NCBI RefSeq assembly: GCF_029784135.1
Contig: NC_073745.1
Span: 62,598,718-62,662,717, forward strand
DNA length: 64,000 bases
Reading direction: 5' to 3'
From: Toxorhynchites rutilus septentrionalis
Taxonomy: Eukaryota > Arthropoda > Insecta > Diptera > Culicidae
The position numbers and the translations under genes are program-made. Positions 36,801 to 48,800 of the stretch are shown in pieces. The notes under the pieces are model-generated. The model saw only the letters and a list, made by a program, of their open reading frames with translations. It was not told the DNA's origin and searched no databases. Position 1 is the first letter of the stretch; each line of letters begins with the position of its first letter.

Positions 36801-39800
36801 GGCGCGGTAGTGATGAAGTGTACATAGAAGCGAAATATTTCGTGTCGTTTCGGTTGAAGAAGCAAGGTAATAGACGAATCGCGAATTGAAAAAAAAAATA
36901 AACGAAGCCGAAGGCTTCTCCGAATCAGATAAATTAATATTAATTATAAGCAGCAGAGGTATATAATTTTGAAAGCGAGTCTTCTCTCTGTGCGTTGAAC
37001 ACTACTATCTCTCCGTGATATCAAAATAAATACATCGTTTTATCGAAAACACCTTTTTTGTGGAGACACACTGTTTACTTTCCTTTTCCGGAAAGTTCAA
37101 CATACGATTAACGTCTCTGGGTCAGCAGTGTAACGGCAGTGTGATTAAAGTACATTCGGTTCAAAGGCAGACAGACGGAGATGGCTTGAAAAGAGTGCTG
37201 TGAACGTACCTCTATGACTGGATTTTTCGGATTCTTTGTTTCTCTCGTTGTGATCCGCATCGGTTCCGCCACCCAGTTTGTCTTTCTTCGGAGAACGCTT
37301 CGTCCGGAGTGGAGGTTTTGGCCGCTTTGGTTGCTCGTTATCGAACGAGATGTAGAACCCTTTCTCGTTCACATCGTCTTGCTGCGGGTCCTGAAGTAGG
37401 TGAAATGTAAAATAAAAGGATTCTTTTTTTTCTCATGTCATGACAGTTAATGTTCATTTCGTTCCATTTGAAATTGTTCACATGAGCTTTTAATCGCTTT
37501 TAATCAAAAATCCATCCTGATTTGAAATCAAAGGGGTTGGGGTTGAGAATGGGTCAAAAAAGGATGTTTTCGATTTTTTTTTTTGAATAACTATCGTTAA
37601 TTATAGTGGAACGCATTTCTGATTATGTAGATATGTTCTCTAATAATGAACTTACGAGTGTTCAGAAAATTGTTGAAAAGTATTTATTTTTCACTGCGAT
37701 TGAATGGAAGGTGACCCAATCTCACCCCTTAGAAGGGGTGACAATGGGTCAAACTAATGTATATTGTTTTCTTTTAAGAATTATGCTTAGAAATCAATTT
37801 CTCAAAGAGTTCAAGATAATTTGACAACATGTGAGTGTCTTGAATGATTATTTGAGTTACGAAAATAATGTCAATCCACCTATAAGCACAATGGAAATGA
37901 TTATATTTTAAAGATTTTTTTCTAACTCTGCTGCGATGTCTTCTGCTGTGATACTGATTCCTGGAGGGATATAAAACGTCTTTCGTCACTTTCGTGTGCC
38001 GCCTCACAAACTATCTCTCGTTTCGAATTGAGGAATTCCTCGATTCCACTGTTCTCTATTCATTTTGGTGAACTTGGAACATGTGAGATGCTCTTTAATA
38101 GCGGCTTCACAGTAATCGGATAAATGTCACATTTCTTAAACCCGAAATCAAGTTGCTCTCTTTATTGTCTTTAAGGCTTTCAAATACGCGGTTTCAGCAG
38201 TCCTAGAAAATGTGGCTCCTGCTAAGTTGTCGCTTAGGTAGGGTTACCATCTCTTCTGATTTACCAGGACATGTTCTGATTTTGAGATCTAGTTAGGGCG
38301 TAATGATTTATTTTTTTATAATCTAGCTTTTGTCATGAGAAATTCAATTTTGTTGCAGAATTAGAATTATTTTCGGTGTATTATGTTTTTGAGTAAAACT
38401 TTCTTTTTATAGAAGATCAAAGTTTTATGAGCATATGAAGAGTAGCAGTTGGATCTTCCACGAGACCTTTCAACTATTTTCATTTAGAGATTTTTTTTCA
38501 CAGGCCACGGTGATGTGTTTGTGTTTTATCTCGATATGCCAAGTTATATATTTTTTTCAAATGTCTAAAGGTAAGTGTCATTTTACCGACGAATTGCACC
38601 AGAAGTACCCCTTTTTCACAAAGAAACTTAAGGATTATGAGACCAACTCTGCATACGTTATTCATAAGTGTCGGTGGCTCTCAGCGGTATTTAGATTTAG
38701 CCTTTTTGTTGAAACAGAAGTTTGAAATCAACGATGAAATATTACAGCTAGATCTGAATAGGAAAAGTATATCCAAACACCGAAACATTACCAGAATATC
38801 CGATTGGCATCCACTTCCAAATTCATGCTTAACTATGTGGTGCAAAAATCCAGCCGAGCAGAAAATGTGGGTTGCAGAAGGAGCTCTTGCGTTGTATACC
38901 CGTGGCTTGTTTTTCGGTACTATTGCGCTTGATGAAGCACTATTGCACACTGAAGAGTGCATCAAATTCGACATACACCCAGGTTTTGTTTACGCGGGGA
39001 TACGTACCTCGTAAAAAACCGCGTAAAAAACCGTGTTAATTCGAAAATCCGCGCAAAAAACCGCGTTAATTGGAAAATTTGCGTAAAAAAATCATGTCAC
39101 CTAATGTTGTTGTTGGATGGTACTAATGTTCCAGTGGAATTTTTGCCTTCTCAACGTAGTATTACTTACGTCATTTCATTAGTAGTATCCAGAACGACCA
39201 GAACGGGTATCGAACCCGAACCCCTGGCATGATGTGGAACGCTAACCACTCGGTCACGGGAGCACTATTTCACCTACCGATAGATATCAAATGGGACTAT
39301 CCTTACGTAAAACGGGAGTAAAAAGTTGAGTGTTGCTCGCTTCCGAAAACCCGCAGTTTTTTCCTGCAATTTCGTTGGTTACTGGTAGCTATAGTTCGGT
39401 TTTTCTCACGAATGAGGTCATCTGCTGTTGCTAGAAGATTCCCTTGTGATTTGTACACTCTACTGCCAATGCACGTGCAGTACCACTGTTGGACCGTCCA
39501 GAGCTGAGTAGATAGAGAGACATTCACGAATCGCTGCCCGTAAAAACCCCGTCCCGTTGTACCGCCCGATGAGCTCTCCGTTACCCTACACCTAAAATCC
39601 ACGCAAGAATCGTGATGAGGTACGGCACTAATTTCCTTCACAAGCCTTCATAAAACCAAATTAGGCATATTGTGGTTTTGGGGTGCAATAAATGTTTCTA
39701 TGATGGTTAGACTCTCCACCCCCCTCTCTAAGGGGGGGGGGGGGGGGGAGAGGGGGTCTGCCATACAAATGAAACACAAATTTCTACATTACTCCAGAAT

Positions 39801-42800
39801 TAATCAAGCAAATGAAACCCAATTTGGCATGTGGAGGTTTTAGGGTGCAATAAATGTTTTTATGGTGGTTTGACACCAGTAGTAGAATTACGAAGATTCC
39901 TGCCGTGAAGCACGTGACCGACGTGGACACGATTCGGCCGACAGTGATCTGGCTAACACAATGTAGTTATGAAGAAATCAAATTATCTAAAATCTGTCAG
40001 TGTCCATGTGCTATATGAAACGTCCCATACCAGAAAAACAAAAAGAAGAAAAAAAACAAAGCAGTGGACCAAAATAGAAAGAATAAATGAAAATTGGTAT
40101 GTAGGGGTTTTTGGGGTCGGGGAAAGTTCTTATGATAGTTCGAGACCCCTTCCCTCTTTCTATGGGAGGGCTGCCATACAAATTAAACACAAATTTCTTA
40201 ATTACTCGAGAATTAATCAAGCAAACGAAGCCAAATTTGGCATGTAGAGGTTTTAGGATGCAATAAATATTTCTATGGTGGTTAGACACTCCTCCCGCTC
40301 TTTAAGAGTGGGCTGTCATACAAATGAACCACAAGTTTCTACCTAATTCGAAAACTAATCAAGCAAATGGAGCCAAATTTAACATGTGAAGGCTTTACGA
40401 GGCACGAAACATTTCTTTGGTGAATACACTTCTCCCCCCTCTCTAAGGGGGGCTGCCATACAAACGAAACACAAACTTCTGCATAACTCGAGAATTAATC
40501 AAGCACAATATGGGATGTGAGGGTTTTTGTAATTTTTCAAGTACATTTATTCCATGAAACGGAGAAACATGTTATTTGCAAGTGGTTGAAAAATCTTGAA
40601 CGAGAATTGTGTCTGCAAATGATCTGATATTATAATGGCGAGTTTTGGTAGAAGTACTAGGAATTTTATAATAAAAGGTAATTTTAAATTGCGATTGGAC
40701 CCATGAACTTGCTCATGTTTGAAGGTGTTGCTAACAAAAAACAAATTTTGGGTGGGACGAAGTTTGCCGGGTCATGTGTAGTTCGATATAGAAGTGTAGT
40801 AGGTTTTTTTTAGATAAACAAAAAACATGGGCGGTAGAGCGTTAATAGAAAATTGACCCCGTTCCTGATCACTGATTGATCTGAAATTTGGAAGACACCT
40901 TCAATTCTACTGTCATTATAAATCTGCGTATTCCATGATCTTCAAAAATTCAATTCGGTCGCCGCTAAAAAATGGCTGAATGGCTCGACTTGGAGAACAC
41001 AAAACATAATAAACAAGATTAATACAAAAAGTCCCCGCCACTAAATAGTCGTCTATGTATTTTTTGCAATCCCCTCAATATCGGTATTAAATGAAATGAT
41101 TTGACTAATAGAATACAGTACATCATGAAAATATTCTTATTCACCTAGGGTCGTAATTGGAATTTTCTCATACGTACAGAAACGTAGTGGGAAACACATA
41201 ACGTTTTGCATAATGAGGTTTGGTTGGGGCGGCATTTTTTCCTGGGTCAAGACCAGAATAGGGACCCCTTTAAGAGCAGAAGAGGATAAGGTATATAAGC
41301 TTTTGAAAACAGAACATTGTCAGTAGTAATCCTCCACTGACCACTTTGCCCCTTTGGTGTTTGGAAATCCTTTGCGAATATATGTTGTTCATAATGTAGT
41401 GTATTCTCCAAGTGAAGCCATTCAGCCATTTTTTAGCGGCGAATTTTTCAAGATCAAGATTTGGATTTGAATTTTTCATGATCTACTTTGTTTTACCAAT
41501 CGAGCACTTTCATTTGATACCCATATTGATGGGGCTTTGAAAAAAATGGCGCCTTGTGGTGGTGGCCATTTTGGATTTGCATTTATTATAAATAACTGTG
41601 TTCTACTTGTCAAGCCCTTTCATTTGATACCCATATTGATAGGGTTGTGGAAAAAATATATTAGACTGTCAAAAAAGTCCAGCGAGGTGTCGTTGTAAGC
41701 GCGTAGTTCTAGTTGTATTCATTGTATCAAGTCATACTGTAGCTTGTTGGAAAGGTATTTTTGCGCGCTATGAGTTCGTTCGTGAGTTATAGTGTCGCAA
41801 ATATGGAGCAAAATAAAGAGAAAATCCAACATATTTTACAGTACTACTATGACAAAGGCAAAAATGCATCTCAAGCTGTCAATAAAATTTGAACAGTTTA
41901 TGGACCCGATACAGTTTCCATTTCCACCGCACAACGATGGTTTCAACGTTTTCGTTCTGGTGTAGAGGTCGTCGAAGATGCGCCACGCTCCGGAAGGCCT
42001 GTCGTCGAAAATTGCGACAAAATCGCTGAATTAGCCGAGAAAGACCGGCATAGTAGCAGCCGTAGCATCGGCCAAGAGCTGGGGATAAGTCAAACCGTTA
42101 TTAACCATTTGAAGAAGCTTGGATTCACAAAGAAGCTCGATGTATGGGTGCCACACACGTTGACGCAAAAAAACATCTTTGACCGTATCGACGCATGTGA
42201 ATCGCTGCTGAATCGCAACAAAATCGACCCGTTTCTGAAGCGGATGGTGACTGGCGATGAAAAGTGGGTCACGTACGACAACGTGAAGCGCAAACGGTCG
42301 TGGTCGAAGCCCGCTGAAGCGGCTCAGACGGGTGCCAAGCCCTCATTAACGGCCAGGAAGGTTCTGCTGTGTGTTTGGTGGGATTGTCAAGGAATAATAT
42401 ATTATGAGCTGCTTCCCTATGGCCAAACGCTCAATTCGGACCTGTACTGCCAACAACTGGACCGCTTGAAGGTAGCACTCATGAAGAAGAGGCCATCTTT
42501 GATAAACAGAGGCCGCATTGTCTTCCATCAGGACAACGCCAGGCCACACACTTCTTTGGTGACGCGCCAGAAGCTCGGATGGGAGGTTCTTTTGCATCCG
42601 CCGTATAGTCTGGACCTTGCACCAAGTGACTACCACCTGTTTTTGTCCATGGCGAACGAGCTAGGTAGTCAGAAGTTAGCCACAAAAGAGTCCTGTGAAA
42701 ATTGGCTATCCGAGTTTTTTGCCAGTAAGGAAGCGAGCTTCTATAACAGGGGTATTATGAAGTTGGCATCTCGTTGGGAATAAGTCATCGAACAAAACGG

Positions 42801-45800
42801 CGCATATTTGACTTAAAACAGATGATTGTAACTAATTTTATGAACAAATGAAAATTAAAAAAAAATACCGCAGAACTTTTTTGACAGCCTAATATATGGC
42901 GCCATCTTGTGGTGGCGGCCATTTTGGATTTACATTTTTCATAAATAACTGTGTTCTACTAGTCAAGCCCTTTCATTTGATACCCATATTGGCTATTCAA
43001 TATGGAATCATTATACAAATAATTGAAGATTTACGAAAATCGAAAATCAAAAATAATATACTCCGGATAATCGAGTCTAAAATTCCGGATAATCGAGTCT
43101 CCTGATAATCGAGTCCGACCTGTATTGCAAGAAACCGCGTTAATTGGAAAATCCGTATAAAAAACGCGTTAATTGAAAAATCCGCGTAAACAAACCGCGT
43201 TATTTGGTAAATCCGCCTTAAAAAACTCGTAAAAAACCGCGCAAAAAAAACACGTAAAAAAACCTGGGTGTATAATCTACACGCATGTTTTACCTCGGTT
43301 CACTTTTTCAGCGAACCGCAGCGCTAAGTTAATTGAAAGCCACTTCTGTTCTTTCACCTGTGCCACAGCGCACAGATAAAAACCCATCAGAGTGTACTCT
43401 TCAGTGAATTTATCCGCTACATTGTAGAGTTTGTGCGCTCTCTTCCCACACTCTAGCGCGACCGAGTGTTGGATGAAAACAAATATTTAATATTAGATCA
43501 TTTTGAATTCAAATGGCGGTGGATTTCTTTTGCGCCCATCAATGTATTATGTAGAGATGAAACTGATATCCGGTAACTATCCGGCCGGATACCGGATATT
43601 AGAAAAAATCAATAATTTCTCATTAAAAAAAGATAAATCATATTTTTTTCTCAAGATTAAATTAATATTAACTCATAACATTAATTCATTAAGACTATTA
43701 CTTTTATTATGAATTCTTTCACACGTTGACTGCCACGTCAGTCACCGGTGTTTTCGCTCAGGCTGCGTCATTGACTGACAGTATAACATTTGATAATAAA
43801 GGTAACTAATATATGCATATAAGCTTATAAGCATTCCGTTTCGAACAAAAAAACCTTCCACTACGATAAGAAACGATGGCCTTAATACGTTTAAAAATTT
43901 CCATAGAGTCGCTATAAAACCGTGGCACTCAACGTGTTAACCGACCGAATACGCTTTGCTTTGCACACCAGACCCGCTTCAGAGAACAATCTTTCTTTGT
44001 AAACACTACTGTAAAGAGTTGAAAGATAAACTCTTACAAACCTTGCCAATTGGGGTACTGCTTAGAGTTTAATTACTACCAAACGTGAGGAACGCAATGG
44101 CGATCCATTCGAAATGTTTTCGCATAACAGTTAATTTCGTCAGCAATGAGTCTCTTTTGATGGCCTCTCTCAGATTTTCATCCCTGAAGACAGTTCCAAG
44201 TTTTTAATCTCGCATGAAAATAATTGCTTACTATTATTTTTCTTTCATTCCCGGTATCCGGTATCCGGCCAAACTACTATCCGTTTCATCACTAGTGTTA
44301 TGGATCGATATAAATTAAAACCAAATACTTCTACTCACGTGGAAACTGTTCGAGTTCAGCGATGGCCTCGTTGGCGACGGAATCCTGTAAGTACGATTGC
44401 CACTCGTGATGTTCAGTTTGCTAAGATGTTTGTCCAGGTCTTGGATGTTGTTGTTATTGTTGTTGTTCTGCAACTTGCCGCTCGGTTTACTACTACCGTA
44501 CAACTGTTCGAGCTGTTGCTGGTGCTGGTGCTGATGCTGCTGCTGTTGCCGCATCGTGAGACTCGCGCCACCCTTCGATGTGTTCACCTCGATATCTCCG
44601 GTGTCTTCGTCGCCGATAAAGGAAATACTCTGCGGCGCCATGTCGTCGATCGGAGGCGACAGTGGCATAGCCCGAATGTCCCGAAAACTTTCATGATGGC
44701 TACGGTTCTCAGCGATGGGTGACGAGTTGCTACTACTGCCGTGGCTAATCATCTGGGAGATTTGGTTCCGTACGCGGTTGTGCTGGGGACTGCTCGACGA
44801 GCCCCGATGGACCTCGAACAGATTTTGGAATGATTGTTGACTTCCGCCGTGTTGTCGACTACTGCTGTTGTTGACACCGTAGTTGTCGCCACCAGAGTCG
44901 CCGTTGTGATGCAGCGAGAAGCCGCTTTGACTAGGGGATTTATTGTACGGCGAACTCTTGATGCCTTGATTCCAGGCGTTAATGTCTAGCGCGATATCAC
45001 CGGCGCCACCGCCACGCTGCGTGGCTGCGGCCGCGGCAGACTGTGCCCAGGTACGGCGCTGGGCTGGCTGTGGTGGAGAACTGCTACTATCGTGCAGGAA
45101 GAATTGATTGTGCTGCTGTTGCTGTTGGTGCTGATGCTGTTGTTGGATAACTGGTTCGTTTATCTCTTGTGGCAAGTAAGGATCCCGGTAGTGGTTCGAA
45201 TCCTGGTAGAATTGCTGCTGCTGCTGTTGCTGTTGCTGCTGATCGATATTCAGGTATGGATTCGAGGCATACTGGCTCTCCTTTCGATACTGACCCCCGC
45301 CATTTTCGAATCCCATGTGACTATTGTTGGGATACGGTTGCTGGGTCTGCTGAATGTATTGACCCTGATCGTTGACATATTGCAGCGTGTGAAGTTGCTG
45401 CTGCTGGGTGAGATACGGATCTCGACTGGGTGGTCGGGTCCCATAATTGATGGGAGATTGTTGCTGCTGTGGTAGCTGTTGCAGCAGGGGTGGTGGAGCT
45501 TGTTGCGGCAAATGAGGACTAGAACCGAACAGCTGAGTGTTGATGGGACGATACGTACCATGCATGCTTTGTTGGATATTTTGCTGCGAACCATATTGCT
45601 GAAAAGTAAAACATAAATTCCATTTTTATTTTGATCAGGACCGCTTTTCATTAGAGCAATTCAGAATGAAATCGACAAATGACAAAACATGAGTATTTTT
45701 GATTCGAATGAAAGTTTGTATTCCGTTTGGGTTGGAGGAAATATGAGTTTTCCACAGCATTTGGGAATTTTTTGACTCAAGTGTAACCTTCAAACAGGGC

Positions 45801-48800
45801 GTATCGATTTTAGTAAGGGAAATCTTTGATAATTTATATCTCAAAAACTATGAGACGTACCGAAATACGGTAAACATTCACTAACTGAGTGAGAGGGAAG
45901 ACCTGTTTTCGACATTCGCGTTTCAATTGGTCCGGCATGTTAAACGTCGAATATTGGTCCGGCATGTTAAACGTCAAAAACGAGGGAAATTGCAATGAAT
46001 TGTTTGATTCGCGTTGATCATGAATTTGGATAAACAAAAGGATTCCAATGGAAGTTTCGCATTGAGTGTGACAACAGATATGAAATATAATTTGAGGAAA
46101 TTATTTTTCTGTAATTTAATCAATGTTTTTGCCATGTGAATATAATGTCAATTTTCATAGCATTTCAAATTACATTCGAATGCCCCTCGCAGAAAATCTT
46201 CCATTTGAATATGGCGTCGACCAGTTAACGTACGCCCAGTTAAAAAGCAGACCAGTTAAACCAGGACCAGTTAGCGAACGATTACTGTAGTGTCTTAGAA
46301 AGAGTTATAGAGTATTGATGTCCAAACGTAAAAAAAACACATTTCATATAAAATAAATTCATATAGAAATTTCATCTAAAATAGAAGTCATGCAAAATAT
46401 TTAAAAAATGGGTGCAAGATGGTAACACTATTTTTGACAAACTGTGGAACATCGAATTTTTAAGCATTTTCGAAACTTCGAAGTTTTGTATGTTAATAAT
46501 GTGATTTAAAATAAAAAAGGTCTTTATCAATCTCCTTCTAAATGCAGTCATTCTCGAGATATATGAAAAAACTCTAAAAATGTATCGATCTTTATCACTA
46601 CTTTCACTACTAGCAGTCAATAAAAGCTCTGAAAAACCAATCGTAACTGTTTTTCCGTGATTTGAGCTTAAAGTAGAAGCATCGGAGCGAAAATTTTTAC
46701 ATTGGACGTTTTGACTGCCCGTGTTTGCACATTGGATATATGTATAACGTTACACGATAAGACAATCCAAATATCAGCATTTCGTTCTAAAGACAGATTA
46801 TGTTTGTTATCACTCGTTGTATTGCACTAAAATTGATAACAACACCTGAAAGAAACAAAAACTCGAAACGACCGAAGTACGACTTCGTGTTGTTTTAACT
46901 GCTTTGTTACTTCGGACGTTTCAAGCGTCGGAGGAAAGTGGCGTCCGAAGTAACAGCCGAGTACTCAAAATCCGAATCTGTACATTGCATATTGTTTGCA
47001 TCGGCAATAAAAAGATGAAGAAGATAGATACGTGAACGATTGGTTTTATAATGCATTCAATTATTGAAAACTAATAACGTGTGTCCATTAACTCGATTCG
47101 TTTACATTTGTTACATAGGACCTTTTCAAAAGCTACGCAAGATTTCTAATTTACTGTCTTTTTCAATTTTAATTTTTTTCTAAATTTATATAACTATTTT
47201 TCAATTTTTTTAATTTTTTCATATAAAATAGAAGTCATGTAGAAAATTTAAAAAATGGGTTCAAGATGGTAAAACTATTCTTGACGAACTTTGTGGAGCA
47301 TCAAACTTTTACGAATTTTCGAAACTTCGAAATTTTGTATATCAACAATCATTTTTGGGTACAAATTTTGAATCCAGATGTGATTTAGAAAAAATAAACT
47401 CTTTATCAATCTCCTTCTAAATGCAGCCATTCTCGAGATATTTAAAAAAATATTTCTAATTTATTGTCTTTTTTATAGTAAATAGGCTCTTTGAATATGT
47501 TTGCCGCTATGTTCATGAAATTTTATGAATTTGCTTATAATTTTCAACAACTTTTTCAAATACATCATTATGGTAAAAATATATGTTTAGGAGTTACGTT
47601 GAAAACATTTGAAGACATGTGGGTTAATACAAAACGTAGCGATAATGTTTTTCAACGTGACTCCTAAACATATACTTTTACCATAAAGTTGTTGAAAACC
47701 ATAAGCAAATTCATAAAATTTCACGAACTTGACGGTATAACACGATTAACATATTAAAAGAGCCTATTTACTATAAAAAAGACAATAAATTAGAAATATT
47801 TTTTAAAATATCTTGAGAATGGCTGCATTTAGAAGGAAATTGATAAAAAGCTTTTTTTGTTTGAAACCTGCTGTGAATTTGTGGCTAAAAATGAAATTCG
47901 AAGTTTCGAAAACTTATAAAAAATCGATGTTTCACAAAGTTCGTCAAAAATAGTGTTATCATCTTGGACTAATTTTTCAAAATTTTCTACGTGACTTCTA
48001 TTTTACATGAAAACAATAAAAAAAATTAAAAAAATACATATATTATTTTAAAAAAATTGAAAAAGACAATAAATTAGAATTGTTTTTTTCAAATATCTCG
48101 AGAATGCCTGCAATTAGAAGGAGATCGATAAAGAGCTTTTTTGTTTGAAATCACATCAGGATTCATAATTTGTTGCTAAAAATGATTGTTACCATACAAA
48201 AATTCGAATTTCGAAAATTCATAAAAATTCGATGTTCCACATAGTTCGTCAAAAGTAGTTTTACCATCTCGTACTCATTTTCTAAATTTTCTACATAACT
48301 TCTATTTTATATGAAAAAATTAAAAAATATGTATTTTAGATTTCACAAATTAAAGTTTTTTTTTGTTAATAAAACAAGAGTACTATTTTTTTCTCAGTGT
48401 ATATTTTTTTCACGTTTGGACATCAATACACCCAGGTTTTTTTTACGCGGTTTTTTTACGATTTTCCAATTAACGCGGTTTTTTTACGCGGATTTTCCAA
48501 TTAACGCGGTTTTTTCAACGCGGTCACCGCGTAAAAAAAACTGAGCAATATCAAATCTGTCCCTCATGCTTCCTGAGACCATATGACGGAACTTAGTGCT
48601 ATTGACGGATATTAGTGCCGCACCTATGTGCCAGGTTCGATGCATCTGTAGCGAACACAGATTCAATTTGCCCGCGTTGTTCACCACCGCCTATGCCAGT
48701 TTCGATGGGAACGACCACGTCAAGTCGGAGGACAGATTTTGCAACGCAAATGCTTGACAGAACAGAAAGAATTAGACCAGAAGCAGTTAGAGTTGGAACA

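Larger units (their letters stand above)
41510..43000 (+). repeat. Tandem repeat with 110-119 bp period, split by mariner
   Basis: The phrase CATTTGATACCCATATTG occurs at 41511, 41621 and 42974, with ATGGCGCC, GGTGGTGGCCATTTTGGATT and ATAAATAACTGTGTTCTACT between. Subtracting the mariner makes the third unit follow the second at 119 bp. Confidence 0.8.
38976..43270. mobile_element. Composite bounded by CACCCAGG terminal repeats
   Basis: The left end starts CACCCAGGTTTTGTTTACGC after TA; the right end finishes with CGTAAAAAAACCTGGGTG before TA. Next to each end are several copies of an ACGCGG(T)n...TCCAATTAACGCGG unit (38990-39090 and 43125-43265). The same design in compact form is seen at 48429-49163. 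The interior contains a SINE, a minisatellite, a MITE scrap and a mariner. It is either one 4.3-kb element with nested insertions or two partial elements; the matching TA and orientation favour the first. Confidence 0.55.

Noticed and set aside
39690..40500. CRISPR-like array, because of regularly spaced repeats
   Set aside because: The whole unit of about 120 bp is repeated without unique spacers, and the organism is a eukaryote; it is a minisatellite.
44300..45475. Plus-strand ORFs of 140 and 127 codons
   Set aside because: They are antisense shadows of the Gln/Asn-rich Patronin exon; the Leu/Val runs are complements of CAG/CAA and AAC runs.
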